Shown: in pieces, positions 8,677-17,593 of the stretch
How positions within the stretch are numbered: position 1 is the stretch's first letter
Layout: each line of letters opens with the position of its first letter
NCBI RefSeq assembly: GCF_900240845.1
Contig: NZ_OERU01000003.1
Span: 1-64,000, forward strand
Direction of reading: 5' to 3'
Length of the DNA: 64,000 nt
DNA from: Peptostreptococcus faecalis
GTDB lineage: Bacteria > Bacillota > Clostridia > Peptostreptococcales > Peptostreptococcaceae
The notes under the pieces: generated by a model
What the model was told of the DNA's origin: nothing
Database searches by the model: none
What the model saw: the letters and a program-made list of their open reading frames with translations, nothing else
Position numbers and translations under genes: made by a program

Positions 8677-9198
8677 TTAGATGGAAAAAGACGCTATTAT
8701 TATAATTATTGTTATATATATCAACCATAGTAGGGATTTTTGAGCCTTGTTATATTCATTGTTTTTATCACTATTAACCTTACCATTATATTTTATGCAT
8801 TCTAGCATGTTCTCCATATCTACCTTATACATTTTTTTCACTAACTCAAGGTTTTCTTCTCCATGTATTTTTTCTAATTCTTTATATTTTTCATAAACTC
8901 CCTTTGTTTGAATTTGTATATATTTTTCTCCTTTTAAGAATTTGTGTGTTTTGAAAATATAGTTTAAAAAAAATATTAAAAACAAAGTAATCACTATTGA
9001 ATGTAATGGCAACTGATAAATATCAATTATTATATTAAGTCCTCCAAATCTTTGTATTATATTTTCAATAATGAAATTAATAATTATTGAAATACCTAAA
9101 AGAATGATAATATGACTTTGTTTCTTTTTTATCAAGTCATTTCTTTTTTCTTCTTCTTTTTTATAAAATTTTTCAATTAAATTATGCAATTCATTCAT
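8677..9198 (-). CDS. Multi-pass membrane protein, paralogue of 9731-10216
   Basis: A 173-aa protein. It has a charged N-terminal helix (residues 1-27), two membrane helices (about 29-47 and 66-84), a cytoplasmic helical stretch (about 90-150) and a final membrane helix (about 155-172). It shares the opening MNEL, the (D/N)(D/E)MLECI(K/E) motif and the NKYN-like motif with the product of 9731-10216. The hairpin plus cytoplasmic helix layout recalls SLATT-type effector membrane proteins, but I cannot show homology. Superinfection exclusion is a possible role. Confidence 0.55.
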   Translation of the reverse strand: MNELHNLIEKFYKKEEEKRNDLIKKKQSHIIILLGISIIINFIIENIIQRFGGLNIIIDIYQLPLHSIVITLFLIFFLNYIFKTHKFLKGEKYIQIQTKGVYEKYKELEKIHGEENLELVKKMYKVDMENMLECIKYNGKVNSDKNNEYNKAQKSLLWLIYITIIIIIASFSI

Positions 9199-9223
9199 AT
9201 ATTAATCTCCCACTCCTATATTT

Positions 9224-9658
9224 CTACTCCTTTTCACAAATATCATATATTTTTATACTATCTAAGACTAAAGGTATAGTGGCTGCGTAGCCATACAAAA
9301 GACCGACATAGTAATATGTACTTGTATATTTAATAGATATAAAACTTATTAATATTGCTACTATGGAACTTACAAAAAATAACCTTATCCAGTAAAATCT
9401 TTTATAATATTCTTTCAAATAGTCATTTCTTTTTAACCTTGCAACTCTTGGTTTATCTGAATTGCATTTGAGTCTATCCTCATTTTTGTTTAAAGTCCAA
9501 AGTCCAAATATATATGCTATTATTAATACGATTCTTTCAAATGTTTCTATATTTCTAAACTCATCTTCTCTGAAATATGCAAGAACCATAAATAATAATG
9601 AACCAATTATAAAAGGGTGATATATCCTAATCTTTCTCTTAAACTCTTTTATGTTCAC
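9224..9658 (-). CDS. Multi-pass membrane protein
   Basis: A 144-aa protein starting at GTG 9656-9658. Four hydrophobic segments lie near residues 13-30, 40-57, 95-112 and 117-135, with a short basic loop between the pairs. It sits between the two paralogous membrane-protein genes, which suggests the three products act together. No family recognised. Confidence 0.5.
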   Translation of the reverse strand: MNIKEFKRKIRIYHPFIIGSLLFMVLAYFREDEFRNIETFERIVLIIAYIFGLWTLNKNEDRLKCNSDKPRVARLKRNDYLKEYYKRFYWIRLFFVSSIVAILISFISIKYTSTYYYVGLLYGYAATIPLVLDSIKIYDICEKE

Positions 9659-9730
9659 TATTTGTAACCAACTCCTTATTCCACTTTATTTTTTCTTTAT
9701 TTTTTTACCTCAATAAAATATTGTTTTTAA

Positions 9731-10216
9731 CTAAATTAATAAATACACTGTCATAAATATAGCCGCACCTATCAACAATAGCAATGCTTCTTGCACTTCA
9801 TTGTATTTGTTATTTTTCATATCATTTATCTTAGCGTTACACTCTATACACTCCAGCATATCATTTATATTTGTTTCACACATATCTTTTGTTGTCTTGA
9901 CTATATCTAGCTCATTGTACTTTTCTAATTCCTTATAATATCTATTATAGTCGCCACTGTTTATTTGCTTGTATGGATTCTTTCCCATAAAATCTACTGC
10001 GTTAAATCCATAGTTCAAAAAAAATGCGAGTTGTATTATCCCAAACAAAAAAACATTGTTACTATATTTAGAAATAATTTCTTTGAAGAAAATATAAGAA
10101 AGCACTGTCACTACCAACAAGATAATAATATTAATCTGCTTGTTTTTAATTAACTCTTTTCTCTTTTCATCCTCCTCAATATATAAATTATGGACTATTC
10201 TATACAATTCGTTCAT
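9731..10216 (-). CDS. Multi-pass membrane protein, paralogue of 8677-9198
   Basis: A 161-aa protein, RBS AAGGGAG before ATG. Topology matches the paralogue: charged N-terminal helix with KELIKNKQ, two membrane helices (about 28-46 and 55-72), a cytoplasmic helix carrying INDMLECIECNAKI, and a C-terminal membrane helix. It probably arose by duplication. Function unknown. Confidence 0.55.
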   Translation of the reverse strand: MNELYRIVHNLYIEEDEKRKELIKNKQINIIILLVVTVLSYIFFKEIISKYSNNVFLFGIIQLAFFLNYGFNAVDFMGKNPYKQINSGDYNRYYKELEKYNELDIVKTTKDMCETNINDMLECIECNAKINDMKNNKYNEVQEALLLLIGAAIFMTVYLLI

Positions 10217-10227
10217 TTTATGCTCCC

Positions 10228-10464
10228 TTACTCATCTATTAACTCAAATCTATATTTTTGTTCTGAATTAGGATATTTCTCTTTATCTACTTCTGACACA
10301 AACATATCGTATGGTCTTACATACCAGCCATAATCACCGTATAAGGCTTGATATACTACAAGTGTTTCACCGGTTTCTGTATGTTCAGCTACTGTTAAAA
10401 CCCTATATTCCTTGTTCTTAAAATGCTTGTAAATTCCACCTTGTTTTATTATTCTCTTAGTCAT
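10228..10464 (-). CDS. DUF1653 family protein
   Basis: A 78-aa protein, start TAGGAGA-N5-ATG. It shows the DUF1653 pattern: [20 protein letters not shown], then [17 protein letters not shown] and VRPYDMF, over nearly the full length. DUF1653 proteins are small, widespread in bacteria and phages, and of unknown biochemical role. Confidence 0.85.
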   Translation of the reverse strand: MTKRIIKQGGIYKHFKNKEYRVLTVAEHTETGETLVVYQALYGDYGWYVRPYDMFVSEVDKEKYPNSEQKYRFELIDE

Positions 10465-10466
10465 AA

Positions 10467-11219
10467 TTACTCTCCTATTTTAGTATTTAATAACTTTTTA
10501 ATTTCTGTTGGTTCTTTGTCTTCTGCTTTAATTTCTTCAAACAAATCACTCCTTACCTCATGTTTTTGATAAAGTTCATATACATATTTTCTCCACTTTC
10601 CCTTTTTATAAATAGGTTTTTCATAAAATAATTCTAATTTCCCATTTTTATCTCTTGCAATCCATTTCTCTTGATTCCTAAATACTATAAAGTTTTCTCT
10701 TGAATCAAGTAACTCCTGAAATCTTTCAATATTTTTAATCTTTAGCTCTTCCATAACGTTCATTAAATCGTCAGGGTTGGAGTTTTTAATTAAATCTGTC
10801 TTATACTCGTCTACTTTTGGATAATAAATCATTTCATCTTTATCTAGTATATAGTCAGTAAAGTTATACCTATAATTATATAGAAGCCCTGTAACCACTC
10901 TCAATTTATCTTCAACTACAACAATATCACCTATCATATACTTCGGACGTCTACATGGAATCACATCATTAATTACATCTTCTAATTTTACCCATGTTTT
11001 TTTCCAACTCCAACTCATGCTATTAATCTGGGAATACTCCAAAACTCCATCATTTAATCTGAAAGTAGAGTATATTTCATCATTGCTTATACGAAATGGT
11101 TCTTTGTTCTTTATTCCGTATAACAGTAATAATTCACTCTCACTCATATTTTTTATTTTCTCTTTTTCCAATCCTAATTTAATCTTCTCTATTTCGTAAT
11201 CCCTTATTCCAAATCCCAT
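10467..11219 (-). CDS. Hypothetical protein with C-terminal WIARD-type module
   Basis: A 250-aa protein, start TAGGAGA-N5-ATG. The N-terminal part contains [18 protein letters not shown] and a strand-rich middle ([19 protein letters not shown]). The C-terminal part contains [19 protein letters not shown] followed by KGKW, a pattern repeated in many phage hypothetical proteins. A weaker version of both modules occurs in the gene at 16658-17293. Function unknown. Confidence 0.55.
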   Translation of the reverse strand: MGFGIRDYEIEKIKLGLEKEKIKNMSESELLLLYGIKNKEPFRISNDEIYSTFRLNDGVLEYSQINSMSWSWKKTWVKLEDVINDVIPCRRPKYMIGDIVVVEDKLRVVTGLLYNYRYNFTDYILDKDEMIYYPKVDEYKTDLIKNSNPDDLMNVMEELKIKNIERFQELLDSRENFIVFRNQEKWIARDKNGKLELFYEKPIYKKGKWRKYVYELYQKHEVRSDLFEEIKAEDKEPTEIKKLLNTKIGE

Positions 11220-11260
11220 AATTATTCTCCTATTTTAGTTTAAATGTTTCTTTATTCTCT

Positions 11261-11893
11261 TTACCATCTGTCTTGACTTACCATGTCGCAGGCATATGAT
11301 ATATAACTTAATATGCTTTCTTTTAAGGGAAAGTCTGCTCTATCATTATTAAGTAGACTTTCTATATCAAAACTATCCCAATCATCTTCAAATTTTAGAA
11401 TAATGTCTCTAGATATTTTTTGGGTTTCAGCAATCGTACTTGTGCATAATCTATCCCAATTCTTAATAATAAATTCTTCCGAGAAGTCTTGTTTCTCTCC
11501 CAACTCGTACCAATCTATCTTATCTTCAAATTCATATATGAATTTTTCTCCCATGTTTTGTGTTCTAGACAGTAGTTTCCAATCTAGGATAGATTCGTAT
11601 TTTCTCATGAATGGTTCAGTTAAATTTACAACTTCATATAAAGTTACTGTTTTCATTTCATCTTCCATTTTAGAAATGAGGCTTAAGAAAAGTTCTTCCG
11701 ATATCTTAGATTTTATATATTTCAATTCACAACAGTTTACTTTATGAATATATTTTTTTATAAAATCATCTGATAAGTTTTGATGTTTAAAAGCTAAATT
11801 TATATCTAAATATTCAATATTCTCTTCTATGAAGTTTTCTTCCAATTCTTCTTCTTTCACTAATCTACACCAATCCACATATTTATTTTTCAT
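11261..11893 (-). CDS. Protein with degenerate about 22-residue repeats
   Basis: A 210-aa acidic helical protein, start TAGGAGA. It shows a recurring pattern of the type (L/F)S(E/D)(D/E)FI.KY..(V/I)(D/N)W.EL, seen for example as LSDDFIKKYIHKVNCCELKY, EKFIYEFEDKIDWYELGEKQ and FSEEFIIKNWDRL. Such short helical repeats occur in phage and giant-virus proteins and probably build a solenoid. Binding partner unknown. Confidence 0.55.
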   Translation of the reverse strand: MKNKYVDWCRLVKEEELEENFIEENIEYLDINLAFKHQNLSDDFIKKYIHKVNCCELKYIKSKISEELFLSLISKMEDEMKTVTLYEVVNLTEPFMRKYESILDWKLLSRTQNMGEKFIYEFEDKIDWYELGEKQDFSEEFIIKNWDRLCTSTIAETQKISRDIILKFEDDWDSFDIESLLNNDRADFPLKESILSYISYACDMVSQDRW

Positions 11894-11905
11894 TATTTAT
11901 CTCTC

Positions 11906-12586
11906 CTAGTCCAATCTTATTATTTTTTTATATACACATACGTGTTTTTCGTCATATTCTAAATCTTTATGGTAGTGTCCAAAGAACCACTTATCATATT
12001 TAACATTTATTTTAATATCGTTGAAATAATCTAATAGGTAATTGTCATATGCTCTATTAAATATGCTATTCTCAAAGTCTTTAATAAAGCAATGAGTTAA
12101 TATATAATCTACTTTATTGTTGCATTCACTAAGACTTTCTAGCCCATTGGTTAATTCCCTGTAATTAGGCAGCTCTTCTTTCCACCAAGATATATTTTCT
12201 TTCCTATACACCTTATCTATTGATTCAGCTCCACCCATACAGAAGAAACTCTTTCCTTCTATCTCAAAAATTTCTCCTCTCATAAGGTGTAACACATTAT
12301 CTCTTATCTTATGTACTTTACCACCTTTAAATTTTGCTATTGGATATTGGTTGAGAAGATTGAAATTTTCGTGGTTTCCATCTATAAATAAAGTAGTAAA
12401 TGGTTTGTTATTCAACCAATCTAACCAATAATTATCTGCTTTATTACCATTCCAAACTACACCAAAATCACCTAATACTATTAAAAGATCATTTTCATTT
12501 AACTTTTCCCTTGTTTTGTTTTTGGAATAAGAAAGCCTAGTTCCTATTCCTTCCCATCCATGTATATCCCCAGTTATATAAATCAT
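11906..12586 (-). CDS. Calcineurin-like metallophosphoesterase
   Basis: A 226-aa protein with all metal-ligand motifs in order: GDIHG near residue 6, GDFGVVW near 39, GNHENF near 70, THCF near 165 and GHYHKD near 200. This is a single-domain dinuclear-metal phosphoesterase of the usual length. Phage members act on phosphoproteins, nucleotides or RNA ends; the substrate here is unknown. A second, larger phosphoesterase lies at 42113-43279. Confidence 0.85.
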   Translation of the reverse strand: MIYITGDIHGWEGIGTRLSYSKNKTREKLNENDLLIVLGDFGVVWNGNKADNYWLDWLNNKPFTTLFIDGNHENFNLLNQYPIAKFKGGKVHKIRDNVLHLMRGEIFEIEGKSFFCMGGAESIDKVYRKENISWWKEELPNYRELTNGLESLSECNNKVDYILTHCFIKDFENSIFNRAYDNYLLDYFNDIKINVKYDKWFFGHYHKDLEYDEKHVCVYKKIIRLD

Positions 12587-12588
12587 TG

Positions 12589-13011
12589 TTAAATTCGTCT
12601 TTCTTTAATGACATCTGGTAATAATGTGTGAGATATAATTTTATCTACATTCATGTGTATTTCAATCTTATCATCTAAAACACTTACTTTATATTTATGT
12701 TTTTTTATTTCTTCTAAAACCCCAAAAGAATGTTTTTCCCAATCTGACTGATTCATAACTATTACTAAAGTATATTCTTCCTTATACGAGCCTTCTACTA
12801 TATATTCAACTTCTACGGACTTTAAATCCCTTAAGACATCCTCTAATACATATTTATGGTATAAATATATTTGATGTTTAGCCATCTTTTCTTGCACATA
12901 ATTTAATTCACTTTCTAAAAACGCTTTATTCATATGATTGTCTAAAAACATAAAAAATATTATTATAAATAATACAGTGAATGTTACTATTACTCCTGTT
13001 TCAAATGACAT
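12589..13011 (-). CDS. Membrane-anchored hypothetical protein
   Basis: A 140-aa protein, start AAGGAGG-N5-ATG. One N-terminal membrane helix (residues 5-24) is followed by a long helix and a beta-rich segment. Its stop is 3 nt from the next start. No recognised domain. Confidence 0.5.
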   Translation of the reverse strand: MSFETGVIVTFTVLFIIIFFMFLDNHMNKAFLESELNYVQEKMAKHQIYLYHKYVLEDVLRDLKSVEVEYIVEGSYKEEYTLVIVMNQSDWEKHSFGVLEEIKKHKYKVSVLDDKIEIHMNVDKIISHTLLPDVIKERRI

Positions 13012-13012
13012 A

Positions 13013-13531
13013 TTAATCCTCCTTTAAATGAGTCACACTATTCTCCAGTTGTTCTTTAAAAATAATTATATCTTCCGCTGTAAGTCTTGGTACATCTTCA
13101 CTAACAGCTATTCTTAAAATATCTTGTAATCTATTATTTGCTTTTATGAATAAGTAGATATCATATCCAAGTAAAACAGTTAAGCAACTTATCATAGGGA
13201 CAAAGCTTTGTTTCCAACCTATGAGATCAAGGAATAACTCAAACCCTACTATAACCAATATACATACTGAATAACTAAAGCTTTTATCTATACACTTCTT
13301 CCTCTTTTTGATTATGCCTGTCCCATTTAGTTTTACCATTATCCCTGTTTTAGATATTAATAGTAAACCTTTCATTAAATCTGCTGAAAACTTACACAAG
13401 CATAAACCACTTAGGCAAAAGAATATTAAATAATCATAATAATTCTCTCTACTTGGTTGTATTATTAGCGATAGTACAGTTGCCAACAATATACCTAAAA
13501 ATATTTCCTTATTTTTCTTTATAAACTTCAT
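13013..13531 (-). CDS. Multi-pass membrane protein
   Basis: A 172-aa protein with four hydrophobic segments (about residues 10-27, 34-55, 83-103 and 109-130), basic loops and an acidic cytoplasmic tail. Start AAAGGT-N4-ATG. No family recognised. Confidence 0.5.
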   Translation of the reverse strand: MKFIKKNKEIFLGILLATVLSLIIQPSRENYYDYLIFFCLSGLCLCKFSADLMKGLLLISKTGIMVKLNGTGIIKKRKKCIDKSFSYSVCILVIVGFELFLDLIGWKQSFVPMISCLTVLLGYDIYLFIKANNRLQDILRIAVSEDVPRLTAEDIIIFKEQLENSVTHLKED

Positions 13532-13561
13532 ATATTACCTTTCTTAATTAAAATAAATAAT

Positions 13562-14005
13562 TTATTGTTCCTTTTTTGTCTCAGTCAATATTTCTAAAAA
13601 TTCTAATATATCGGAAAGATGATTATCATGTTTTATAAACTCCATTTCTTCATGTAGTATTCTATAAAACTTTTCTTTACTTATAAAAGAATCCTCTAAA
13701 CATCCTTCTGCATCTATTCCATTCATATAAATATTTGCAATCTCTTCTAGATTTTTCTTTAATATTCCTGTGTAAAATCCATTTCCATAATCCTCATGGA
13801 CATCTATATCTTCTATAATTTCACAAATATCTCTTGAACTATATCTATATTCATACAAAATCCAATCATATCTCAATTTTACATTTTCTATTTTAAACAG
13901 TGTATCCAAAGTCCATTCATCATCTCTATATCTTGCATCAGCTATTATGTTGCCTATATCTTCTAGCCTACTCAACTCTATCAATTGTATTATTTCGTCT
14001 TCCAT
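13562..14005 (-). CDS. Hypothetical acidic protein
   Basis: A 147-aa highly acidic helical protein, start AAGGAGT-N5-ATG. High Asp/Glu content is the only notable feature; it could be a DNA mimic or an anti-defence protein, but nothing specific supports that. Confidence 0.5.
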   Translation of the reverse strand: MEDEIIQLIELSRLEDIGNIIADARYRDDEWTLDTLFKIENVKLRYDWILYEYRYSSRDICEIIEDIDVHEDYGNGFYTGILKKNLEEIANIYMNGIDAEGCLEDSFISKEKFYRILHEEMEFIKHDNHLSDILEFLEILTETKKEQ

Positions 14006-14042
14006 TACTTACTCCTTATCATTAAACTAATATTTATAAAAC

Positions 14043-14444
14043 TTATTTGTGCATTTTATCTGTAATGTGTTTTAAATTTCGTGTATATCTTCTAAGGTTC
14101 TTTTTTTCACCCTCATATGTTGTTGTCATCCTATCTAAGCGTCCATCCAGAGTCCAAATAGTCAAAGAATAACAACTTGGAGCTACCGATATAAAGTCAA
14201 TAATTGCACCGAATCTTTCTCTGTTTTTATCTGTCAAATCTCCTGTAATTTCAATTAGATATCCTTTGGTACTCATAGATATATTTATCATCTCTAGTTC
14301 GGCATCTGAATACTCATTTAAATGTATTTCAAAACCTCGAGTCTTATCTATATCAATACTTACTGTTTCCGACCTCCTTCTTCTTGCACTCCCAATATTC
14401 GTTGCCTCTTTATCAGCATCTATACATGTTACTCTTTTTATCAT
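14043..14444 (-). CDS. Hypothetical protein (MIKRVTCID family)
   Basis: A 133-aa protein. I chose ATG 14442-14444 because of the strong GGAGGAG just upstream. Its opening MIKRVTCID is matched by MIKRITWID in the gene at 14728-15102, so the two are probably diverged paralogues. A perfect 18-bp palindrome lies about 50 nt upstream. Confidence 0.55.
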   Translation of the reverse strand: MIKRVTCIDADKEATNIGSARRRRSETVSIDIDKTRGFEIHLNEYSDAELEMINISMSTKGYLIEITGDLTDKNRERFGAIIDFISVAPSCYSLTIWTLDGRLDRMTTTYEGEKKNLRRYTRNLKHITDKMHK

Positions 14445-14492
14445 TTTACTCCTCCTTTTTTTTAACATACCCAAACCCTTGCAATACACCAC

Positions 14493-14510
14493 TTTGTTGA
14501 CGTCAACAAA
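14493..14510. promoter_or_regulatory. Perfect 18-bp palindrome, operator candidate
   Basis: TTTGTTGACGTCAACAAA is perfectly palindromic and lies between genes upstream of the start at 14444. Its symmetry suggests a dimeric regulator site. Confidence 0.55.
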
Positions 14511-14537
14511 ATGGGTAATTTAAATAAAATGCTGTTT

Positions 14538-14705
14538 TTATTCATCATTCCATATTTCTTTCATCTTGTTCCCCTCTTTTTCCTTAACTGATAATAATTC
14601 AGTTTCTCCATTTTCTTTTATCCGAATTACTGTTTTGTATTTTTTATCTTTGTCTCCTATCATTGCTGTTAAAATAAGATCTTTCTTATCTTTTGCCTTT
14701 TTCAT
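14538..14705 (-). CDS. Small basic hypothetical protein (55 aa)
   Basis: This short gene starts at ATG 14703-14705 after AAAGGAT and ends TAA at 14538-14540. The product MKKAKDKKDLIL ... EIWNDE is lysine-rich and soluble. It fills an otherwise empty gap in the operon with a good RBS and consistent codon use. Confidence 0.5.
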   Translation of the reverse strand: MKKAKDKKDLILTAMIGDKDKKYKTVIRIKENGETELLSVKEKEGNKMKEIWNDE

Positions 14706-14727
14706 ATTAATCCTTTTTTAATAAAAA

Positions 14728-15102
14728 TTACATTTTATGTAATAATACTTTTTCCTTACCATCTTCAACTATCCAAACTGCTTTTAAAAATAAATCTTCA
14801 GATGTTATAACTATAGAATGCTTATTTGATAATAAAGATATTTTTTGACAAAGTTCATGAAATATATTATTCGCAACATCCTCGTCTTGTTCGTTATTTA
14901 CCTTTATCCTTACATTCAATTCATCGCCTTTTTTGTTTTTCAGAAACCACCAAAAAGTATCGCCACGTCCTATGCAAGTTTCCATGTTGAAATCTCCTAT
15001 ATTTTCCATATCAATATTTTCAACATAAGTTCCTTTTTCTCCCATAATTCCATCTACTTCTTCTCCAGCTATTCTATCTATCCATGTTATTCTTTTAATC
15101 AT
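14728..15102 (-). CDS. Hypothetical protein (MIKRITWID family)
   Basis: A 124-aa protein, start AAGGAGA. Its opening matches the gene at 14043-14444. It overlaps the previous gene's stop at 15102. Function unknown. Confidence 0.5.
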   Translation of the reverse strand: MIKRITWIDRIAGEEVDGIMGEKGTYVENIDMENIGDFNMETCIGRGDTFWWFLKNKKGDELNVRIKVNNEQDEDVANNIFHELCQKISLLSNKHSIVITSEDLFLKAVWIVEDGKEKVLLHKM

Positions 15103-15437
15103 TATTTTTTCTCCTTATATGTCACTAATTCATTTTCCATAATATTTATAAGTTCTTTTAATCTTGAAAATTTTCCATAACTATCTTTAATCGCTCTTCT
15201 TATTACTAAAGGAATAATATTCTCATTTACACCTATTTCTTCCAGTATTTGAATTGTATGACGATAGCCTGCATTGTTACTATATAATTCAACTAAACCA
15301 TCTATATCATTTAAATCAACTATACTCCCAATACATCCACCACTATCTCCACAAGTTTCGCATTGTAATTCTTCCCAACTTAATTCTTCACTATCTGTAA
15401 AAATCTCTCCGGTACAAGCTTCATATATATAAATCAT
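15102..15437 (-). CDS. Hypothetical Cys-containing protein, tandem paralogue
   Basis: A 111-aa protein. The start MIYIYEACTGE, the CETCGDSGGCIG cluster and the VDLNDIDGLVELY segment all align with the adjacent gene at 15434-15784. Three cysteines in a short span could bind a metal. The pair overlaps by 4 nt and is a tandem duplication. Confidence 0.55.
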   Translation of the reverse strand: MIYIYEACTGEIFTDSEELSWEELQCETCGDSGGCIGSIVDLNDIDGLVELYSNNAGYRHTIQILEEIGVNENIIPLVIRRAIKDSYGKFSRLKELINIMENELVTYKEKK

Positions 15438-15784
15438 CTACTTCCCTTTCTTATACTTTTTAATTCATTACCTACAATCCTTATTGTTTTTTTTGCATCT
15501 GCTATTTCTTCATATTTATCCCATATACATCTATTCAATATCATAACTATGGTATTTTTAGACACACCTATATTTAATAATTGTTGAAAAGCATTATTGC
15601 CACCACCCACAAAACGATAATATAGAGATAACAAATCATCTATGTCATTCAAATCCCTTATTATTCCTATAGGTGTATGACTGTCCCCACAGCCATCACA
15701 ATCTTTAACCTTCAACTCATCCCAATTTAATTCTTTTTCACTCGTTATAAGTTCGCCAGTGCATTTTTCATATACATAAATCAT
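15434..15784 (-). CDS. Hypothetical Cys-containing protein, tandem paralogue
   Basis: A 116-aa paralogue of 15102-15437 (MIYVYEKCTGE, DCDGCGDSHTPIG, RDLNDIDDLLSLY). Start AGAGGT-N6-ATG. The Cys pair is CxxC here. Function unknown. Confidence 0.55.
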   Translation of the reverse strand: MIYVYEKCTGELITSEKELNWDELKVKDCDGCGDSHTPIGIIRDLNDIDDLLSLYYRFVGGGNNAFQQLLNIGVSKNTIVMILNRCIWDKYEEIADAKKTIRIVGNELKSIRKGSR

Positions 15785-15843
15785 CTTCTATACCTCTTTT
15801 TTTACTAAATTTATCTCTTACACCTCTCAATATAATTGTCATT

Positions 15844-16002
15844 TTATTGTTTATTATTGAATATTCCGATATTCTTTATATATTTTTTTACATTTTCTCT
15901 TCTTATTTCTTTATTTAATCGTTTTTTTTGATTAACTAATATCAATTTTCTATATTTATCAGGTTCTTCTTCCATTAAATATAATAATTTCCAAAATTTC
16001 AC
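15844..16002 (-). CDS. Small basic protein (52 aa)
   Basis: Starts at GTG 16000-16002 after GAAGGA and ends TAA at 15844-15846. The product VKFWKLLYLMEEEPDKYRK is followed by a lysine/arginine-rich half. Supported only by the RBS and the open frame in an otherwise empty gap. Confidence 0.4.
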   Translation of the reverse strand: MKFWKLLYLMEEEPDKYRKLILVNQKKRLNKEIRRENVKKYIKNIGIFNNKQ

Positions 16003-16031
16003 ATTTATATGTCCTTCTCATCTTAATGAAA

Positions 16032-16445
16032 CTAAACTTTCATTGATTTTCTTATTTCTTCTATATCATATAAAAGAGTTCTTTCTATTCCATTCAATAA
16101 GATATTAAATTGATTTTTTGTAATATCTAAAAATTTGAAACAGTTAACAATTTTTGCCATAGAACAACGTTCTGTATAATACAACCTATCAAATATTAGT
16201 GTTAAATCATTCAAATTATTAACATCATCTATTTGAGCAATAGTATCTCTAGTTTCCTCTAAAGAAAGAGAAATTCTTTCCCAAAATGAATTATAGTTAA
16301 CAAATCCTTTTTCTCCCGCACTTATTCTTTCCCCTATTTCTATTTCTGGAATTTCTTCTCTTAATATTTGTTCAAACTCTTCATTTGACATATTATCTAA
16401 TATTTCTTCTATTCTCTCCACTTGCTCTTTCATTGTCTTTTTCAT
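16032..16445 (-). CDS. Hypothetical protein
   Basis: A 137-aa helical protein. I chose ATG 16443-16445 because it overlaps the upstream stop as ATGA, the usual coupled arrangement; a start at 16463 would lie inside the RBS region. No recognised domain. Confidence 0.5.
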   Translation of the reverse strand: MKKTMKEQVERIEEILDNMSNEEFEQILREEIPEIEIGERISAGEKGFVNYNSFWERISLSLEETRDTIAQIDDVNNLNDLTLIFDRLYYTERCSMAKIVNCFKFLDITKNQFNILLNGIERTLLYDIEEIRKSMKV

Positions 16446-16645
16446 ATATCTCTCATTTCCCACTCATCACATTCATTCGGGACTTCTATTTCATATTCAA
16501 TTTCATCGAAGTCTAATTCTGTTAATTCTTTTGAAATCGTTTTCCCTAATAAATATAATCCTTCACTATCAAGTTCACCATAATCATCTTCATCAACTTC
16601 ATAGTAACAAGTCATATTTTTATGTATTATTATTTCTCTGCTCAT
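16442..16645 (-). CDS. Small acidic protein
   Basis: A 67-aa very acidic protein, start AAGAGAG-N4-ATG. Coupled to the downstream gene through ATGA. The acidity would suit a DNA mimic, but nothing else supports this. Confidence 0.5.
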   Translation of the reverse strand: MSREIIIHKNMTCYYEVDEDDYGELDSEGLYLLGKTISKELTELDFDEIEYEIEVPNECDEWEMRDI

Positions 16646-16657
16646 CTACTCTCTTTC

Positions 16658-17293
16658 TTAAATATTCTCTAATCTCACTATTTTTACTGGTTCACTATTA
16701 TACCATTGGATAGACTCAAAAGAATTATCTTCTAAAGGTAATTCTTTCTCTAATCCTACACTTTCCCACTCTTCACAATTGCAAGAATCACCACAAGAGG
16801 TTTTAGCAGGTTCTTTTTCAAATAAGATTAATGCTTCATTCCTACCTTCTCGTTCATTTTTGGCTATCCAGTTGTATTCTTTATCGATATATTTCATTAT
16901 CCTTAACTCATCATCGCTACATTTTTGAACTGTTTTAGTCGCTTCGTGGTCTATACAACTATTCCCGACCATTTTGTTATCGCCTACATAATACCAAATT
17001 TTATCAAGACAATCTTTAGTTATACTGTTGATGTAATATATTTTGTATCCATGTTTAATATTTCCACAAACAACCTTATCTCTAACTTTATACATTACCT
17101 TTCGTTCGTTTTCAATTGAATGATCTATATCTGTTAAGTTCAGGCTTTCACACTCCTCCCAGATTACACCCCTAAGTATAAATAATTCTCCATTAAATAT
17201 ATTGTATTTCTCATTACTTATTCTAAAAATTTGTCCTTCTTCTAAATCGTAATGTTCTTTAATTAATTCTAATATTCTTCCACTTAATTTCAT
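16658..17293 (-). CDS. Hypothetical protein, weak relative of 10467-11219
   Basis: A 211-aa protein, start TAGGAGGT-N4-ATG. It shares two short modules with the 10467-11219 product: GQIFRISNEKYNIFNGEL near residue 20 and YNWIAKNE...LILFEKEP near residue 135. A CGDSCNCEEW cluster near residue 165 could bind metal. Function unknown. Confidence 0.5.
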   Translation of the reverse strand: MKLSGRILELIKEHYDLEEGQIFRISNEKYNIFNGELFILRGVIWEECESLNLTDIDHSIENERKVMYKVRDKVVCGNIKHGYKIYYINSITKDCLDKIWYYVGDNKMVGNSCIDHEATKTVQKCSDDELRIMKYIDKEYNWIAKNEREGRNEALILFEKEPAKTSCGDSCNCEEWESVGLEKELPLEDNSFESIQWYNSEPVKIVRLENI

Positions 17294-17320
17294 AAGACCT
17301 CCTATTCCTTAATAAAATGA

Positions 17321-17539
17321 CTATTTTAACTTGTTTTTATACTCACTTAAAAGATTATATCTTTTTATCGGATTAAATTCTTTATAGTTAAACCTATAAT
17401 TTAAATATCCTCTAGCGTCCAAATTAAAATTCGGTTCAAAATCTTGAATCCTACTGCTAGGATACGTATATCCTGTTCTTTTATTCACTAATACCATATC
17501 GGCTGTATCAGAGCTAATTTTAAATGTTAGTAAGTTCAT
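17321..17539 (-). CDS. Small hypothetical protein
   Basis: A 72-aa soluble protein, start AAGGAG-N8-ATG. The flank around its stop (ACTATTTTAACTTGTTTTT) resembles the flank near 22707, perhaps a shared duplicated end. No domain recognised. Confidence 0.45.
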   Translation of the reverse strand: MNLLTFKISSDTADMVLVNKRTGYTYPSSRIQDFEPNFNLDARGYLNYRFNYKEFNPIKRYNLLSEYKNKLK

Positions 17540-17593
17540 TAAATATCACTCCTTTTTAATATAATCATACTTTTATCATAAATACGCATTTTA

